The notes under the pieces are model-generated. The model made no database searches, was not told the DNA's origin, and worked only from the letters and a program-made list of their open reading frames with translations. The translations under genes were made by a program, and so were the position numbers. DNA of 33,558 bases from a virus: positions 1-33,558 of IMG/VR virus record IMGVR_UViG_3300025154_000284, one strand, 5' to 3'. Shown here one piece after another: positions 16,942-24,424 of the stretch; the stretch's first letter is position 1; every line of letters starts with the position of its first letter.

Positions 16942-18319
16942 ATTTCTTTTCCCTCCATGCTTTTAAGGCTTCAAGAAAGCTCGTTTGATTCGCGTCTTTC
17001 TTATTTAACGAACTGAATACTGGCTCGTCCATCGTTCCCAACATAAGTAATATATGGTTAATAACTTTAGAAGCTACTTGCGCCATCCTAGCAAGCCTAG
17101 CTATGAACTGTTCCCACTCTTCTAGCGACCACGTTAAGCTGTACCATACTATGTCGCTTCCTCCTGACTGAAGGTTTAGGCCGTGCCCTATCGAGGCAGG
17201 GTGGGCTAGAAGAAGTGGAAGTTTACCAGCTTGCCAAGCATGGATAGTCTTCGCGTCATCTTTCTTTTTCGACTTAGAGTTTATGAAAGGTATGTCTTTG
17301 ATCTTCAAGTGTCGGAAAAGATAGTCTTGTATAAGAGGAACTTCCTCTTTGAATTGTATCGCTACAAGAACGTTATGCCCGCTTAACGACTGTATCAGCT
17401 CAGCTAAAGCTTTCAGCCTTTCCTCATGAATATTAACTACACTGTAGTCAGATTTATAAACAAAACCTGATACGAATTGTCGTAGCTTTTGAGTTTTAGA
17501 TTGCTGGTTTAAGGCTTCTATATCATAGCCACAGTTTAGAGTAGTAGAAAAATCCTTTTCGAGTTCATCGTACTTCTCTTGTAGTGGAGCAGACAGCTTC
17601 ATCTTTATAATGTTGTTATGCACGGGAGGTATACCTTCTTGATCCTTCTGGTCTACTACCATAACTATATCACCAATTAAGTCTACTATCTCATCCTTCG
17701 CCCCACTCTTCATGAAGTACTGATACTCTTTCTTTATACAGTATCTATCTCTGAACGCTGTTATGTTTGCCCCTAATCGCTTCCCTCTATCAAGAATAAA
17801 TATCTGCGACCATAGATCAGCTAACGAGTTCGGTGCAGGAGAACCAGATAGTATATTAATTCTTGGAATGAACCTTGTTAGCTCATGGAGTATCTTAGTT
17901 CTCTGTGCCGTAGGATTTTTTATCCATGTTGACTCGTCTATTATAGCCATATCGAAATGAGGAAAAGCATCCCTGTTATTCGACAGCCACCTAGCTCCTT
18001 CATAATTTATGGCTACTATATCTGAGTCTCTAGCTGCTAGAATATCGGCGCGTTTAGACAGGCCATGTATGAAAGAATATTTTAAATGCCTTGTATGCTT
18101 CCACTTAGCTATTTCGTCCGGCCAAGATATTGACGCTACCCTTATTGGGGCAAATAGAAGAACCCTACGAAGCATTAGGAACTCATACATAAGAAGGTCT
18201 ACAACAGTCAAGCAGGTAATAGTCTTTCCTGTTCCCATTCGCATGAACAATCCGAAACGAGGTTTCTGCATCATCATCCGCATAGCCTCGTTTTGCTTTT
18301 TCATTGGTAGGTAAAGCAT
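16928..18319 (-). CDS. SNF2-family DEAD/DEAH-type helicase
   Basis: The start is the ATG at 18319, which overlaps the preceding stop as TAATG. The 463-residue protein has the superfamily 2 core: Walker A MGTGKT (residues 28-33), motif Ia region LLFAPIRV, motif II DEST (128-131, in place of DEAH), motif III SGSPAPN (158-164), and near the C-terminus motif VI QFIARLARMAQ, a degraded form of the SNF2 QxxxRxxRxGQ. It is the phage SNF2 type often found with family A polymerase, DUF2815 and VRR-NUC proteins. Role: DNA translocation or remodelling in phage replication or recombination. Hairpin copy 2 lies inside it. Confidence 0.88.
   Translation of the reverse strand: MLYLPMKKQNEAMRMMMQKPRFGLFMRMGTGKTITCLTVVDLLMYEFLMLRRVLLFAPIRVASISWPDEIAKWKHTRHLKYSFIHGLSKRADILAARDSDIVAINYEGARWLSNNRDAFPHFDMAIIDESTWIKNPTAQRTKILHELTRFIPRINILSGSPAPNSLADLWSQIFILDRGKRLGANITAFRDRYCIKKEYQYFMKSGAKDEIVDLIGDIVMVVDQKDQEGIPPVHNNIIKMKLSAPLQEKYDELEKDFSTTLNCGYDIEALNQQSKTQKLRQFVSGFVYKSDYSVVNIHEERLKALAELIQSLSGHNVLVAIQFKEEVPLIQDYLFRHLKIKDIPFINSKSKKKDDAKTIHAWQAGKLPLLLAHPASIGHGLNLQSGGSDIVWYSLTWSLEEWEQFIARLARMAQVASKVINHILLMLGTMDEPVFSSLNKKDANQTSFLEALKAWREKKYGKI
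17436..17448 (-). repeat. ACTAC/GTAGT hairpin, copy 2 (inside the SNF2 helicase gene)
   Basis: - strand ACTAC-AGT-GTAGT, a three-base loop, located within coding sequence and not near a start codon. Confidence 0.75.
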
Positions 18320-18540
18320 TAGTTTCCCCAAAATATATATGTTTTTCCTGGGTACTTCTGTTGATCGGTGGTAAGCTCATAACCTCTTTCACGCAGCTTA
18401 TAATAAGCAGCAGTTGATATTTCTATCCACATTCCTCCTTCACCTTTTTTCGCTGATTGACGAATTAAAGAATCTATTCCCCTTAATTCACTTGGAAGTT
18501 TAGCTATCTCTCTGGCTTCTTGTGGCGTTATAAAAATCAT
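18319..18540 (-). CDS. Hypothetical protein, 73 aa
   Basis: The start is the ATG at 18540, nine bases after an AGGAGG that sits in the loop of hairpin copy 3. A TTG two codons upstream would be only three bases from the SD. The 73-residue product (MIFITPQEAREIAKLPSELR, later IEISTAAYYKLRERGY) looks like a small alpha/beta protein with no recognised motif. It lies between the VRR-NUC nuclease and the SNF2 helicase and is coupled to the latter. Confidence 0.65.
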   Translation of the reverse strand: MIFITPQEAREIAKLPSELRGIDSLIRQSAKKGEGGMWIEISTAAYYKLRERGYELTTDQQKYPGKTYIFWGN

Positions 18541-18545
18541 TTTCA

Positions 18546-18560
18546 ACTACCTCCTGTAGT
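18546..18560 (-). repeat. ACTAC/GTAGT hairpin, copy 3 (loop AGGAG = Shine-Dalgarno)
   Basis: - strand ACTAC-AGGAG-GTAGT. The stop codon (TAA) of the VRR-NUC gene overlaps its 5' arm, the loop plus next G is the AGGAGG ribosome binding site, and the next ATG follows nine bases later. Confidence 0.9.
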
Positions 18561-18955
18561 TATTTCATTAGCCATCGTGGAAGTTCAGGTACTAAGCCAT
18601 TTGCTAAAATCCATTTAGCTATAATTATTACCGCATCAAGCTGGCCGTAGCAGTCAACGACGAATACTATTGCTCCTAGCTCTCTTCTCTTCGCATGATC
18701 TTTCATCTGTTGAGGTGTCGCTGTTTCTTTAGGCTGCTTAAACTCGATAAAGAATATCAACGCGGACGGATAATCAGGAGCAGTTATTATATCATCTGGT
18801 ACAGAGCGCTTCTGTGGGGAAGTAAACTTCTCCATTATCCATCCGAGCTTTTTGAACTCGTCTCTCGCGTAGTCTTCGATATCCTTCTCCAAAAGTTTTC
18901 TTCCTACTCTATTCGTCAACTGCTTGAACGGTGGCGACATGTTCTTGAAGGGCAT
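18560..18955 (-). CDS. VRR-NUC domain nuclease
   Basis: An ATG at 18967 exists, but GAGG six bases before the ATG at 18955 favours the latter; this gives 131 residues. The fold matches the PD-(D/E)XK VRR-NUC family: Glu23 in LLEKDIEDYARD, then KRSVPDDI with Asp54, FFIEFKQPK with E71-x-K73, and PQQMKDH with Gln83. These are the expected metal-binding and catalytic residues. Phage proteins of this type are thought to act as structure-specific or Holliday-junction nucleases. The 5' end overlaps the previous small gene by 47 bases. Confidence 0.87.
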   Translation of the reverse strand: MPFKNMSPPFKQLTNRVGRKLLEKDIEDYARDEFKKLGWIMEKFTSPQKRSVPDDIITAPDYPSALIFFIEFKQPKETATPQQMKDHAKRRELGAIVFVVDCYGQLDAVIIIAKWILANGLVPELPRWLMK

Positions 18956-19118
18956 GTAATACCTCATTAAGTACGTTTAACTGGACATGTCTTCGACGCA
19001 TAGCTTGAGTACAGTATTGTATAGCAGCTCCTGCTAACTTACTATGCACCGCTTCGAGTAAAACGCCATCGTTTATACCCGCCTTTACGAGTTTTTCGTT
19101 TAAAGTTTTCCAGAACAT
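18909..19118 (-). CDS. Hypothetical helical protein, 69 aa
   Basis: The start is the ATG at 19118, supported by AAGGAG seven to eight bases upstream and by TAATG overlap with the previous stop. The product looks all-helical (MFWKTLNEKLVKAGIN, YCTQAMRRRHVQLNVLNEV). Its 3' end overlaps the VRR-NUC gene in another frame. No family recognised. Confidence 0.6.
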   Translation of the reverse strand: MFWKTLNEKLVKAGINDGVLLEAVHSKLAGAAIQYCTQAMRRRHVQLNVLNEVLHALQEHVATVQAVDE

Positions 19119-19330
19119 TATATAAGCTCCTTCTTTTCGGCTAACCACTCAGGAATTATCATCTTATAAGTTTGGCCTTTGATTAGGTCGAAGTCTTCAA
19201 TCTTACTCTTTGGTATCCAAGCTTGCTGTCCGTCGATTGATACAAGGTAGGCAAGATCAGTTTCATGCTCAAGGTCTACAGTAAGTTCTACGAAATCACC
19301 GTCTACTCCGAATAGTCTTTTAATTTTCAA
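19118..19330 (-). CDS. Hypothetical protein, ~70 aa, with a non-AUG start
   Basis: No ATG exists in this frame near the N-terminus. The two other hairpin-type junctions in this operon have ATG at the equivalent position; here the triplet is ATT (19322-19324). The alternative is TTG at 19328-19330, only three bases after AGAGG. The body (KRLFGVDGDFVELTVDLEH, QQAWIPKSKIEDFDLIKGQ) reads as a small beta-barrel-like domain and is clearly coding by composition. It follows the DNA polymerase directly. Function unknown; translation from AUU or UUG would make it weakly or specially expressed. Confidence 0.6.
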   Translation of the reverse strand: MKIKRLFGVDGDFVELTVDLEHETDLAYLVSIDGQQAWIPKSKIEDFDLIKGQTYKMIIPEWLAEKKELI

Positions 19331-19343
19331 CTACCTCTGTAGT
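19330..19343 (-). repeat. ACTAC/GTAGT hairpin, copy 4 (loop AGAG = Shine-Dalgarno)
   Basis: - strand ACTAC-AGAG-GTAGT. The DNA polymerase stop codon overlaps the 5' arm; AGAGG in the loop would serve the downstream non-AUG gene. Confidence 0.9.
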
Positions 19344-21328
19344 TATTTTTTAAATCTGTACCCCTCCCAACAGTCAGCAGCTATCGGGAAGCCCTTAGCC
19401 CATTCAGGAACAACACAAAGTAGCTGTTCGTACCGAGCTACCGTGTACCTGCTATCATCAGGAACCATGCTCATTCCTTCGTCATGCACGCTAAGGATAA
19501 GAGGTAGCCCTTCATCTTCTATCCTTAATTGCGCTTCCATAAGCAGGTCAGCACATAGAGCTTGAACAGCAGACTGGAAGAAACTCGCCCCTGTTATTAT
19601 ACGTTTAGACCATTTATTAGTGTAGCTGTCAACCCACATAGCGGCTACGCTTCTGCGCAAATGGCCTTTATAGAACTCTTCATGGATAGTAGGAAATGGG
19701 AACGACAGCTTTCGTCCGCTAGGAAGAACTAAGTAAAGATACTCGCCGTGCTTAATAAACTTAAAGCGCGTGTCAACAGGAAGTCCTTCTACTTCTGGAC
19801 TGCATACTACTCCAGGATTATCCATAGCGTTAAGCGCAGCATCACCGAAAGCCCACCAAGTTTTAACAAGCTGCTTACGACCGTTACGAAAATCTTTAAC
19901 GTAGCCTTTCGCTTGTATCTCGGTCATGACGATACCCATTTTACGAGCCATGTTTATCAAAGCGTTATGAGCGCCGCCGAAGCCCCCTGCAAGGACGGAT
20001 ATCTTTCCAGCCTGGCGTTCTTCTTTTGATATGGCGTCGATAGCTTTTGCGTACATCTTGGCAGCGGTTATACGATACACGTCCATCCCTTCGCCAAGCA
20101 TTTTCAGAACGTCCCATTCACGAGAAACCCATGCCGACCCTCTAGCTTCAATACCCTTCAAGTCACCGTTAAGAAACTTCATTCCAGGAAAAGCTTTAAT
20201 CATAGAGCGTATCAGCCCTGACGCTGTTCCGAGAATACCATTCCACAGGTGAACAAAATACAAATCCTCGTCTATGAAGCACTCTATCAATGGCTCTGGC
20301 TCCTTCTCTGCGGCGGATACTAGGTTCTGTACTTGGAACCCGGCCCCTGCAAGTCTACCAGTATTTGCCTTATGATAGATAAGATTGTTCTTTACAGTAC
20401 CATCAGCGCATACAGAATTAAGAATAGCTTGATACTTTGCGTTACTTGTTTTCGTTATCTCACTAGCTAGTTGCAGAACATGGAGAACTTTATCGCCTAA
20501 CCCACCAGCTAGAATAGCATCCCGTAATGTTTCTTTTTGCGTGTCTTCGATATGCAATCCATTCCTGTTAAGCCAGTTAAGGAACTTAGCTCTGTTAGTC
20601 GGTGAAGGAACGCCAGTCAGCAAATGGAACGCCACGCACAGAGAATCTTTTTCTTCTTCAATAGCTTTGGCTATCGCTCTTACAGCAACAAGGTCGATAG
20701 GCAAGCCTCGTTCGTTCATCCGTGCTACCATCAGCATTATCTCTCTATTCTTACCAGTAACATGGTAAGGGAGCAAGCTGTATATCTCGCGCTCTGCTCT
20801 TACATCTTGCTTACAATAGTTGTATAGTGAAGAGTATTCGGCTATGTGTTCGCTACGTTCTCGAAACTCGCCTTTCTTTTTACCGGCTGATATCGGCTTG
20901 CACAACCTACGGATTAAGTCTTTACCTGCTTTATCTTTCTTGATCGTAGCATTAACAGCCTCTCCACAAGCATCAAGACCAGCGGGTAAAGCAAGAGCAA
21001 GAGCGTCGGACATTGTATCATGATACTGTTCTAGCATTGGGGTAGGCCATCCGAATTTCGGCCCCATTATAACTTCGAAGATAGCGCGTTCAAACGATAA
21101 CGAGTTCCAACCATGAATATGTTTTCCTGACTTGAATGCTTCGAACAGTCTTATCGGTTGTGGCCCTCCTTCTACCCATATCTCTGGTTCGCTGTTACCA
21201 AAGGAGTAGGCTAAACACAGAGCTGATGTACTCGGGTCTTCAGCATATCTCCATGCGCCTACACTTTTCAAGTCTGCTCTGCTCCTGGTTTCAAAATCAA
21301 GAAAAATGTCGTCGCTTGTTATTTTCAT
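19343..21328 (-). CDS. Family A DNA polymerase with 3'-5' exonuclease domain
   Basis: The start is the ATG at 21328 after hairpin copy 5; the product is 661 residues. The N-terminal exonuclease shows DFE (11-13) and a late YCKQDVRAE motif (~172-180). The polymerase shows GRLAGAGFQVQNL (~325), motif A GDLKGIEAR (Asp389), motif B RQAGKISVLAGGFGGA (~438-453), and motif C SVHDE (~613-617). Motif A has Leu-Lys-Gly where cellular enzymes have Tyr-Ser-Gln, and motif B has GGFGGA; both fit the phage subgroup that travels with DUF2815 and DUF2800 proteins. This is the replicative polymerase of the phage. Upstream and downstream junctions both use the SD-in-loop hairpin. Confidence 0.95.
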   Translation of the reverse strand: MKITSDDIFLDFETRSRADLKSVGAWRYAEDPSTSALCLAYSFGNSEPEIWVEGGPQPIRLFEAFKSGKHIHGWNSLSFERAIFEVIMGPKFGWPTPMLEQYHDTMSDALALALPAGLDACGEAVNATIKKDKAGKDLIRRLCKPISAGKKKGEFRERSEHIAEYSSLYNYCKQDVRAEREIYSLLPYHVTGKNREIMLMVARMNERGLPIDLVAVRAIAKAIEEEKDSLCVAFHLLTGVPSPTNRAKFLNWLNRNGLHIEDTQKETLRDAILAGGLGDKVLHVLQLASEITKTSNAKYQAILNSVCADGTVKNNLIYHKANTGRLAGAGFQVQNLVSAAEKEPEPLIECFIDEDLYFVHLWNGILGTASGLIRSMIKAFPGMKFLNGDLKGIEARGSAWVSREWDVLKMLGEGMDVYRITAAKMYAKAIDAISKEERQAGKISVLAGGFGGAHNALINMARKMGIVMTEIQAKGYVKDFRNGRKQLVKTWWAFGDAALNAMDNPGVVCSPEVEGLPVDTRFKFIKHGEYLYLVLPSGRKLSFPFPTIHEEFYKGHLRRSVAAMWVDSYTNKWSKRIITGASFFQSAVQALCADLLMEAQLRIEDEGLPLILSVHDEGMSMVPDDSRYTVARYEQLLCVVPEWAKGFPIAADCWEGYRFKK

Positions 21329-21333
21329 TTTCA

Positions 21334-21347
21334 ACTACCTCTGTAGT
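21334..21347 (-). repeat. ACTAC/GTAGT hairpin, copy 5 (loop AGAG = Shine-Dalgarno)
   Basis: - strand ACTAC-AGAG-GTAGT between the 94-aa gene and the polymerase. The upstream TAA overlaps the 5' arm; the polymerase ATG lies nine bases after AGAGG. Confidence 0.9.
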
Positions 21348-21631
21348 TATTTATTCTCTAACCTTTCTCGGACGTATACCATGGCGGATAATATGATTAT
21401 ATCCAAAAGATCATCTCGTTTAATATTTACATGCAGTAGTTCTCTAAGATATTGGGTAGAACATCTATTGGCATCCCACCAGCCGTTTTTTCCTTCTGTC
21501 CGTTTTTCAGTTAACCTTTCTACCATTAACGTACTTATTATTGAAACTAACTGATTGTCGAGTTGTTTCTCTCTTTCAGTTATGATGCTCTGCATACTAC
21601 CATTTATATATTTCTTTCTTGCCTCTTCCAT
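21347..21631 (-). CDS. Hypothetical phage protein, 94 aa
   Basis: GGAGG lies four bases before the ATG at 21631. The 94-residue protein has a helical N-terminus, then GKNGWWD, and a C-terminal helix (LLDIIILSAMVYVRERLE). The GW-W/D motif followed by L-x-x-L-L and a D-x-x-D-type helix is a layout I associate with a family of small phage proteins of unknown function. It lies between the single-strand DNA binding protein gene and the polymerase gene, so a replication-associated role is plausible. Confidence 0.6.
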   Translation of the reverse strand: MEEARKKYINGSMQSIITEREKQLDNQLVSIISTLMVERLTEKRTEGKNGWWDANRCSTQYLRELLHVNIKRDDLLDIIILSAMVYVRERLENK

Positions 21632-21653
21632 ATATCCTCCGTGTTTTTAAATT

Positions 21654-21682
21654 GGGATGGCCGACACAATGCCGACCATCCC
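21654..21682 (-). other. Intercistronic hairpin (10-bp stem)
   Basis: Arms 21654-21663 and 21673-21682 pair over ten bases (GGGATGG core, one G-U pair in RNA) around a nine-base loop. No U-run follows on the - strand, so it is not a classical terminator. It may protect or process the mRNA after the single-strand DNA binding protein gene. Confidence 0.6.
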
Positions 21683-21710
21683 TTTCCCGATTATGTCTAC
21701 AGTGTTTTTG

Positions 21711-21746
21711 CGTGGCTTATATGGGCCTTGTTCACCATAGGCCACG
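21711..21746 (-). other. Intercistronic hairpin with interrupted stem
   Basis: CGTGGC (21711-21716) pairs with GCCACG (21741-21746), and inside it TATGG (21720-21724) pairs with CCATA (21735-21739). It lies in the same 138-base gap as the 21654-21682 hairpin. Confidence 0.5.
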
Positions 21747-21769
21747 GTTCCATGAAGTTGACCATATCG

Positions 21770-22480
21770 TTAACCTAACAAGGACATAAGCTCGTCCTTA
21801 TCCGCCGCTTGTTTTTGTCCGTTCATCAACGAACTAAGAAGATCGTCCGCTGCATCTTCAGGGAGCCCTGATCCGAGCATTTCGCCATAAAGACCATTGG
21901 CCGCATCGTCTATGCTATCCTTCGATGGACCACCAGAGAAACGCTCACCCTCCATGATAAGAGTAACACCATTAAGAGCTACCGCAACGCCGTTCTTCTT
22001 GTTGGCGAATGGGTACAGCGTAATATCCCATACGCACCAGTCTCCGGACTCAATGATACCTGATTCTGTCACCTCCTTACCATGGGCTTTAAGCCTTGGG
22101 CGACCGTCTTTCTCTCGCCTTTTAGCAGTAAAGTTCCAACACCCTGCATACGCGTCGTACTTCTCAGCAGACTCCTTAGCTTTCTCGTCGCCATTATTGA
22201 TCGGCAACTGAAGCTTCGCAGGTTTGGAACCGTTCCACTTCTTTCTGATACCAATCTCTATTGCGTCTTTCACTCCTTGGATAAGAACCGAGATGGCCTC
22301 TACCGGCGCATTTTTCGGGACGAGCACAGCAGACTTATAGCTCTTTGGTCCATCCTGTTTATCGTCGTCATCCAGCGTTGCCTCAAGGCAGTTGAAGTAA
22401 GACGATCTACCGGCGATAACTAACCGCACCTGGTCAGCAGGAGTGTCAATACGTTTTGCTTTGATATCTTGGGGTTTCAT
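21770..22480 (-). CDS. DUF2815 single-stranded DNA binding protein
   Basis: A 236-residue protein; AAGGA lies about nine bases before the ATG. It fits DUF2815, the phage single-strand DNA binding protein family: an early YFNCLEATLDDDD, KSYKSAVLVPKNAP, then YDAYAGCWNFTAK, WCVWDITLYPFANKKNG, and VAVALNGVTLIMEGERFSGG. The C-terminus is acidic and hydrophobic (DAADDLLSSLMNG, then DKDELMSLLG), like the flexible tails of other SSBs that recruit partners. The same tail type ends several neighbouring proteins. It would coat single-stranded DNA during phage replication. The 3' side is followed by two hairpins. Confidence 0.9.
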   Translation of the reverse strand: MKPQDIKAKRIDTPADQVRLVIAGRSSYFNCLEATLDDDDKQDGPKSYKSAVLVPKNAPVEAISVLIQGVKDAIEIGIRKKWNGSKPAKLQLPINNGDEKAKESAEKYDAYAGCWNFTAKRREKDGRPRLKAHGKEVTESGIIESGDWCVWDITLYPFANKKNGVAVALNGVTLIMEGERFSGGPSKDSIDDAANGLYGEMLGSGLPEDAADDLLSSLMNGQKQAADKDELMSLLG

Positions 22481-22491
22481 GTGATTTTTCC

Positions 22492-22520
22492 TTTTTAGTG
22501 GTTTTATGTGGTTTTATGTG
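22492..22520 (-). repeat. Leader element with CCACTAAAA-type direct repeats (copy A)
   Basis: In - strand sense the leader of the DUF2815 gene contains ACATAAAACC twice and then ACCACTAAAAA just before the SD. A related element lies upstream of the MoxR gene at 30518-30537. Confidence 0.5.
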
Positions 22521-22535
22521 ATTCTACGAGTTTCA

Positions 22536-22549
22536 ACTACACATGTAGT
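22536..22549 (-). repeat. ACTAC/GTAGT hairpin, copy 6 (loop ATGT)
   Basis: - strand ACTAC-ATGT-GTAGT just after the DUF2800 gene stop, about 55 bases before the DUF2815 start; no SD in the loop. Confidence 0.85.
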
Positions 22550-22553
22550 CGTT

Positions 22554-23852
22554 TTATTCTAACAAGCTACTCAGCAGATCATCATCTCCTTTTTCTTCCG
22601 CTGGTTCATTGAGAAGGTCATCGAGAAAGTCGCTCCCTTCTACAGTAACATGGTCTGTTAAACCTTCGAACAAGCCATCGATTACATCGTCAACCGATGC
22701 AAAGCTTACCGCTTCGCGAGGATCGTCTTCATGTACGAGTATCTTCTGGCCTTCGACCCATTGCACTTGAGCAGAGAATTGTTCTTTCGCTTTCTCCGAG
22801 TCAAGCTTTCCTTCTTTCTTCAATACCGTTTCAGCTTGCGGTGCGGTGATAAGAGTAGACTTGTACCTCGCCGCTATAGATACACCCTTTTTCTTCAAGA
22901 ACGCGTCTGCTTCTGCTTCGTTGATCCAGGATCGTTTACCTTTTCCATTTACAATCTTGAAACCTGGAACGTTCTCTCCGTTAAGAGCAATTTCAGTAGC
23001 TATAGAAAACGCTGTAGCAGTAAGATTCTTGATAGCTGTTTCATATCGCATGAGCTTCAAGAAGAAAGACCTATTATCGCGTCTAGGTATTTCTTTTGGC
23101 GTCATGTCCTCGAAGAAATATTCGTCGATAATACCGTCGATATTATCATTCGACTTCTGACACTTACCAGCCTTGTAAAGCTTACAGTATTTCTCACCAC
23201 ACCAAGGACCAGGATTGAAAGTACCTTTACCATCGAGGATAGTCTTCTGGACCTTAGACAGTACTTCTCTATCCCACTTACGTAGAGACTCAACGTTATC
23301 CTCGAATGTGGCTGCACCGTGTCCGATCTTTGGCTGAATGATAGACATTGCTACTCTTTCAACAACTGCATCTATCTCTGGATGCTCTTCCAAGAACGCT
23401 ATCCCGTACACTTTAAGCTGGCTGTTGTTAATGCAGTTTACACGGACTCGACCAAACTTATAGTCGATGATGTACAGCTTTTTACTTTCCGAGTCCCAAA
23501 TAATAATGTCCGCTGTGCCGAAACAATCTTCACGCCAACCTTTCATGTCAACGCGCTTTTCAAGATAAACTACAGCGATTTTGCTACAGCCTTTCAGTAT
23601 GTCTTTAGCTGCTGATACAGCTATAATAACTTCGTTCCATTCCTGCTCTGGGATGCCATCTGGAGTCGGCCCTCTTGGATCAATCTCACCTTTCCACAAC
23701 CGCTCTGCAAAGGAGTGTTGAATTGTACCCATCGATGACTGCTCCGATGATTGGTCGCCAAGATTCGCATCGATTACTGCTTGCGGCATGGCAGTACAAT
23801 TCAACCACAATCCAGAAGCAGAGGGCGATAGTAGTTTACTATGTTCCGCCAT
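22554..23852 (-). CDS. DUF2800 Cas4/RecB-like exonuclease
   Basis: A 432-residue protein; AGGAGG is seven bases before the ATG. It fits DUF2800, a PD-(D/E)XK nuclease related to RecB/Cas4. An early LSPSASGLWLNC carries Cys20. GTADIIIWD (Asp115) and LYIIDYKFG (D130-x-K132) give the nuclease core, and WCGEKYCKLYKAGKC gives Cys218, 223 and 231. With Cys20 these four could hold an iron-sulphur cluster as in Cas4/AddB-type enzymes. The C-terminus (EKGDDDLLSSLLE) is the acidic tail shared with neighbours. It probably makes single-stranded ends for recombination with the DUF2815 protein and polymerase downstream. Confidence 0.9.
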   Translation of the reverse strand: MAEHSKLLSPSASGLWLNCTAMPQAVIDANLGDQSSEQSSMGTIQHSFAERLWKGEIDPRGPTPDGIPEQEWNEVIIAVSAAKDILKGCSKIAVVYLEKRVDMKGWREDCFGTADIIIWDSESKKLYIIDYKFGRVRVNCINNSQLKVYGIAFLEEHPEIDAVVERVAMSIIQPKIGHGAATFEDNVESLRKWDREVLSKVQKTILDGKGTFNPGPWCGEKYCKLYKAGKCQKSNDNIDGIIDEYFFEDMTPKEIPRRDNRSFFLKLMRYETAIKNLTATAFSIATEIALNGENVPGFKIVNGKGKRSWINEAEADAFLKKKGVSIAARYKSTLITAPQAETVLKKEGKLDSEKAKEQFSAQVQWVEGQKILVHEDDPREAVSFASVDDVIDGLFEGLTDHVTVEGSDFLDDLLNEPAEEKGDDDLLSSLLE

Positions 23853-23882
23853 GTTTCTACCTCCTACTGTTAAAGAATTGAT

Positions 23883-23950
23883 TTGCCGCCATAAGCAGTG
23901 GTATCATTTAACGGACTGGATACCGTCTTCCGCACTGCTTATAACGGCAA
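23883..23950 (-). other. Long intercistronic hairpin (18-bp stem)
   Basis: Arms 23883-23900 and 23933-23950 pair over all 18 positions in RNA, with two G-U pairs in - strand sense. An inner GTATC/GATAC pair (23901-23905 with 23919-23923) can extend the fold. It fills the gap between the 141-aa gene and the DUF2800 gene. The length suits an RNase III processing site. On the + strand the 23950 side is followed by a T-rich run, so terminator activity for antisense transcripts is also possible. Confidence 0.75.
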
Positions 23951-23954
23951 GTTT

Positions 23955-24380
23955 TTATTTCTTAGCAGACCATTTTTCAACTACTTCGATTACCATTCCG
24001 CGTTTCTCGTCGGGGATGGCGCTCAGTTTGGCAACTTTCAGTTTCGTCAACACAGTCTGCAAGAACTCGGTTGCTTTGTCCTTACCCTTTGCAGCGATAG
24101 CTTTACCGATAACGCCTTTGATATCTTCAAGAGTAGGAACTTTCGGAGCCTCTTCGACGCCACCACCAATAAGAGAATCAAGATCATCAGACCCACCGCC
24201 TCCGAGAAGATCATCCATATCTGAACCAGATTCCCCGCCGAGATCAGCCATAGGATCAACTTCAGCAAGTGTAGTTTCTTCAAGCTGGTGTACGTGGTTG
24301 GATACGGCTTTCTGGCCGGAAAGAAATGCGATGGCAGCGGTAATATCATTCGGGTTTGTGAGATCGATTACGAGTTTCAT
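23955..24380 (-). CDS. Hypothetical acidic-linker protein, 141 aa
   Basis: The start is the ATG at 24380, supported by AAGGAG eight bases upstream; an upstream GTG would begin inside hairpin copy 7. The protein has a short N-terminal domain (MKLVIDLTNPNDITAAIAFL), a flexible Gly/Asp-rich middle containing MDDLLGGGG and DDLDSLIGGG, and a helical C-terminal domain (~88-141: TLEDIKGVIGKAIAAKG, then KLSAIPDEKRGMVIEVVEKW). The C-terminal part resembles helical domains in accessory proteins of phage recombination modules. The internal DDLL motifs match the tails of neighbouring proteins, suggesting a linker or mediator role (inference). Confidence 0.65.
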   Translation of the reverse strand: MKLVIDLTNPNDITAAIAFLSGQKAVSNHVHQLEETTLAEVDPMADLGGESGSDMDDLLGGGGSDDLDSLIGGGVEEAPKVPTLEDIKGVIGKAIAAKGKDKATEFLQTVLTKLKVAKLSAIPDEKRGMVIEVVEKWSAKK

Positions 24381-24408
24381 GGTTACTTCTCCTTCGTTAA
24401 GGTTTTTA

Positions 24409-24422
24409 ACTACACATGTAGT
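24409..24422 (-). repeat. ACTAC/GTAGT hairpin, copy 7 (loop ATGT)
   Basis: - strand ACTAC-ATGT-GTAGT, two bases after the stop of the HTH gene and ~30 bases before the 24380 start; an A-rich tract follows, as in most copies. Confidence 0.85.
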
Positions 24423-24424
24423 CA

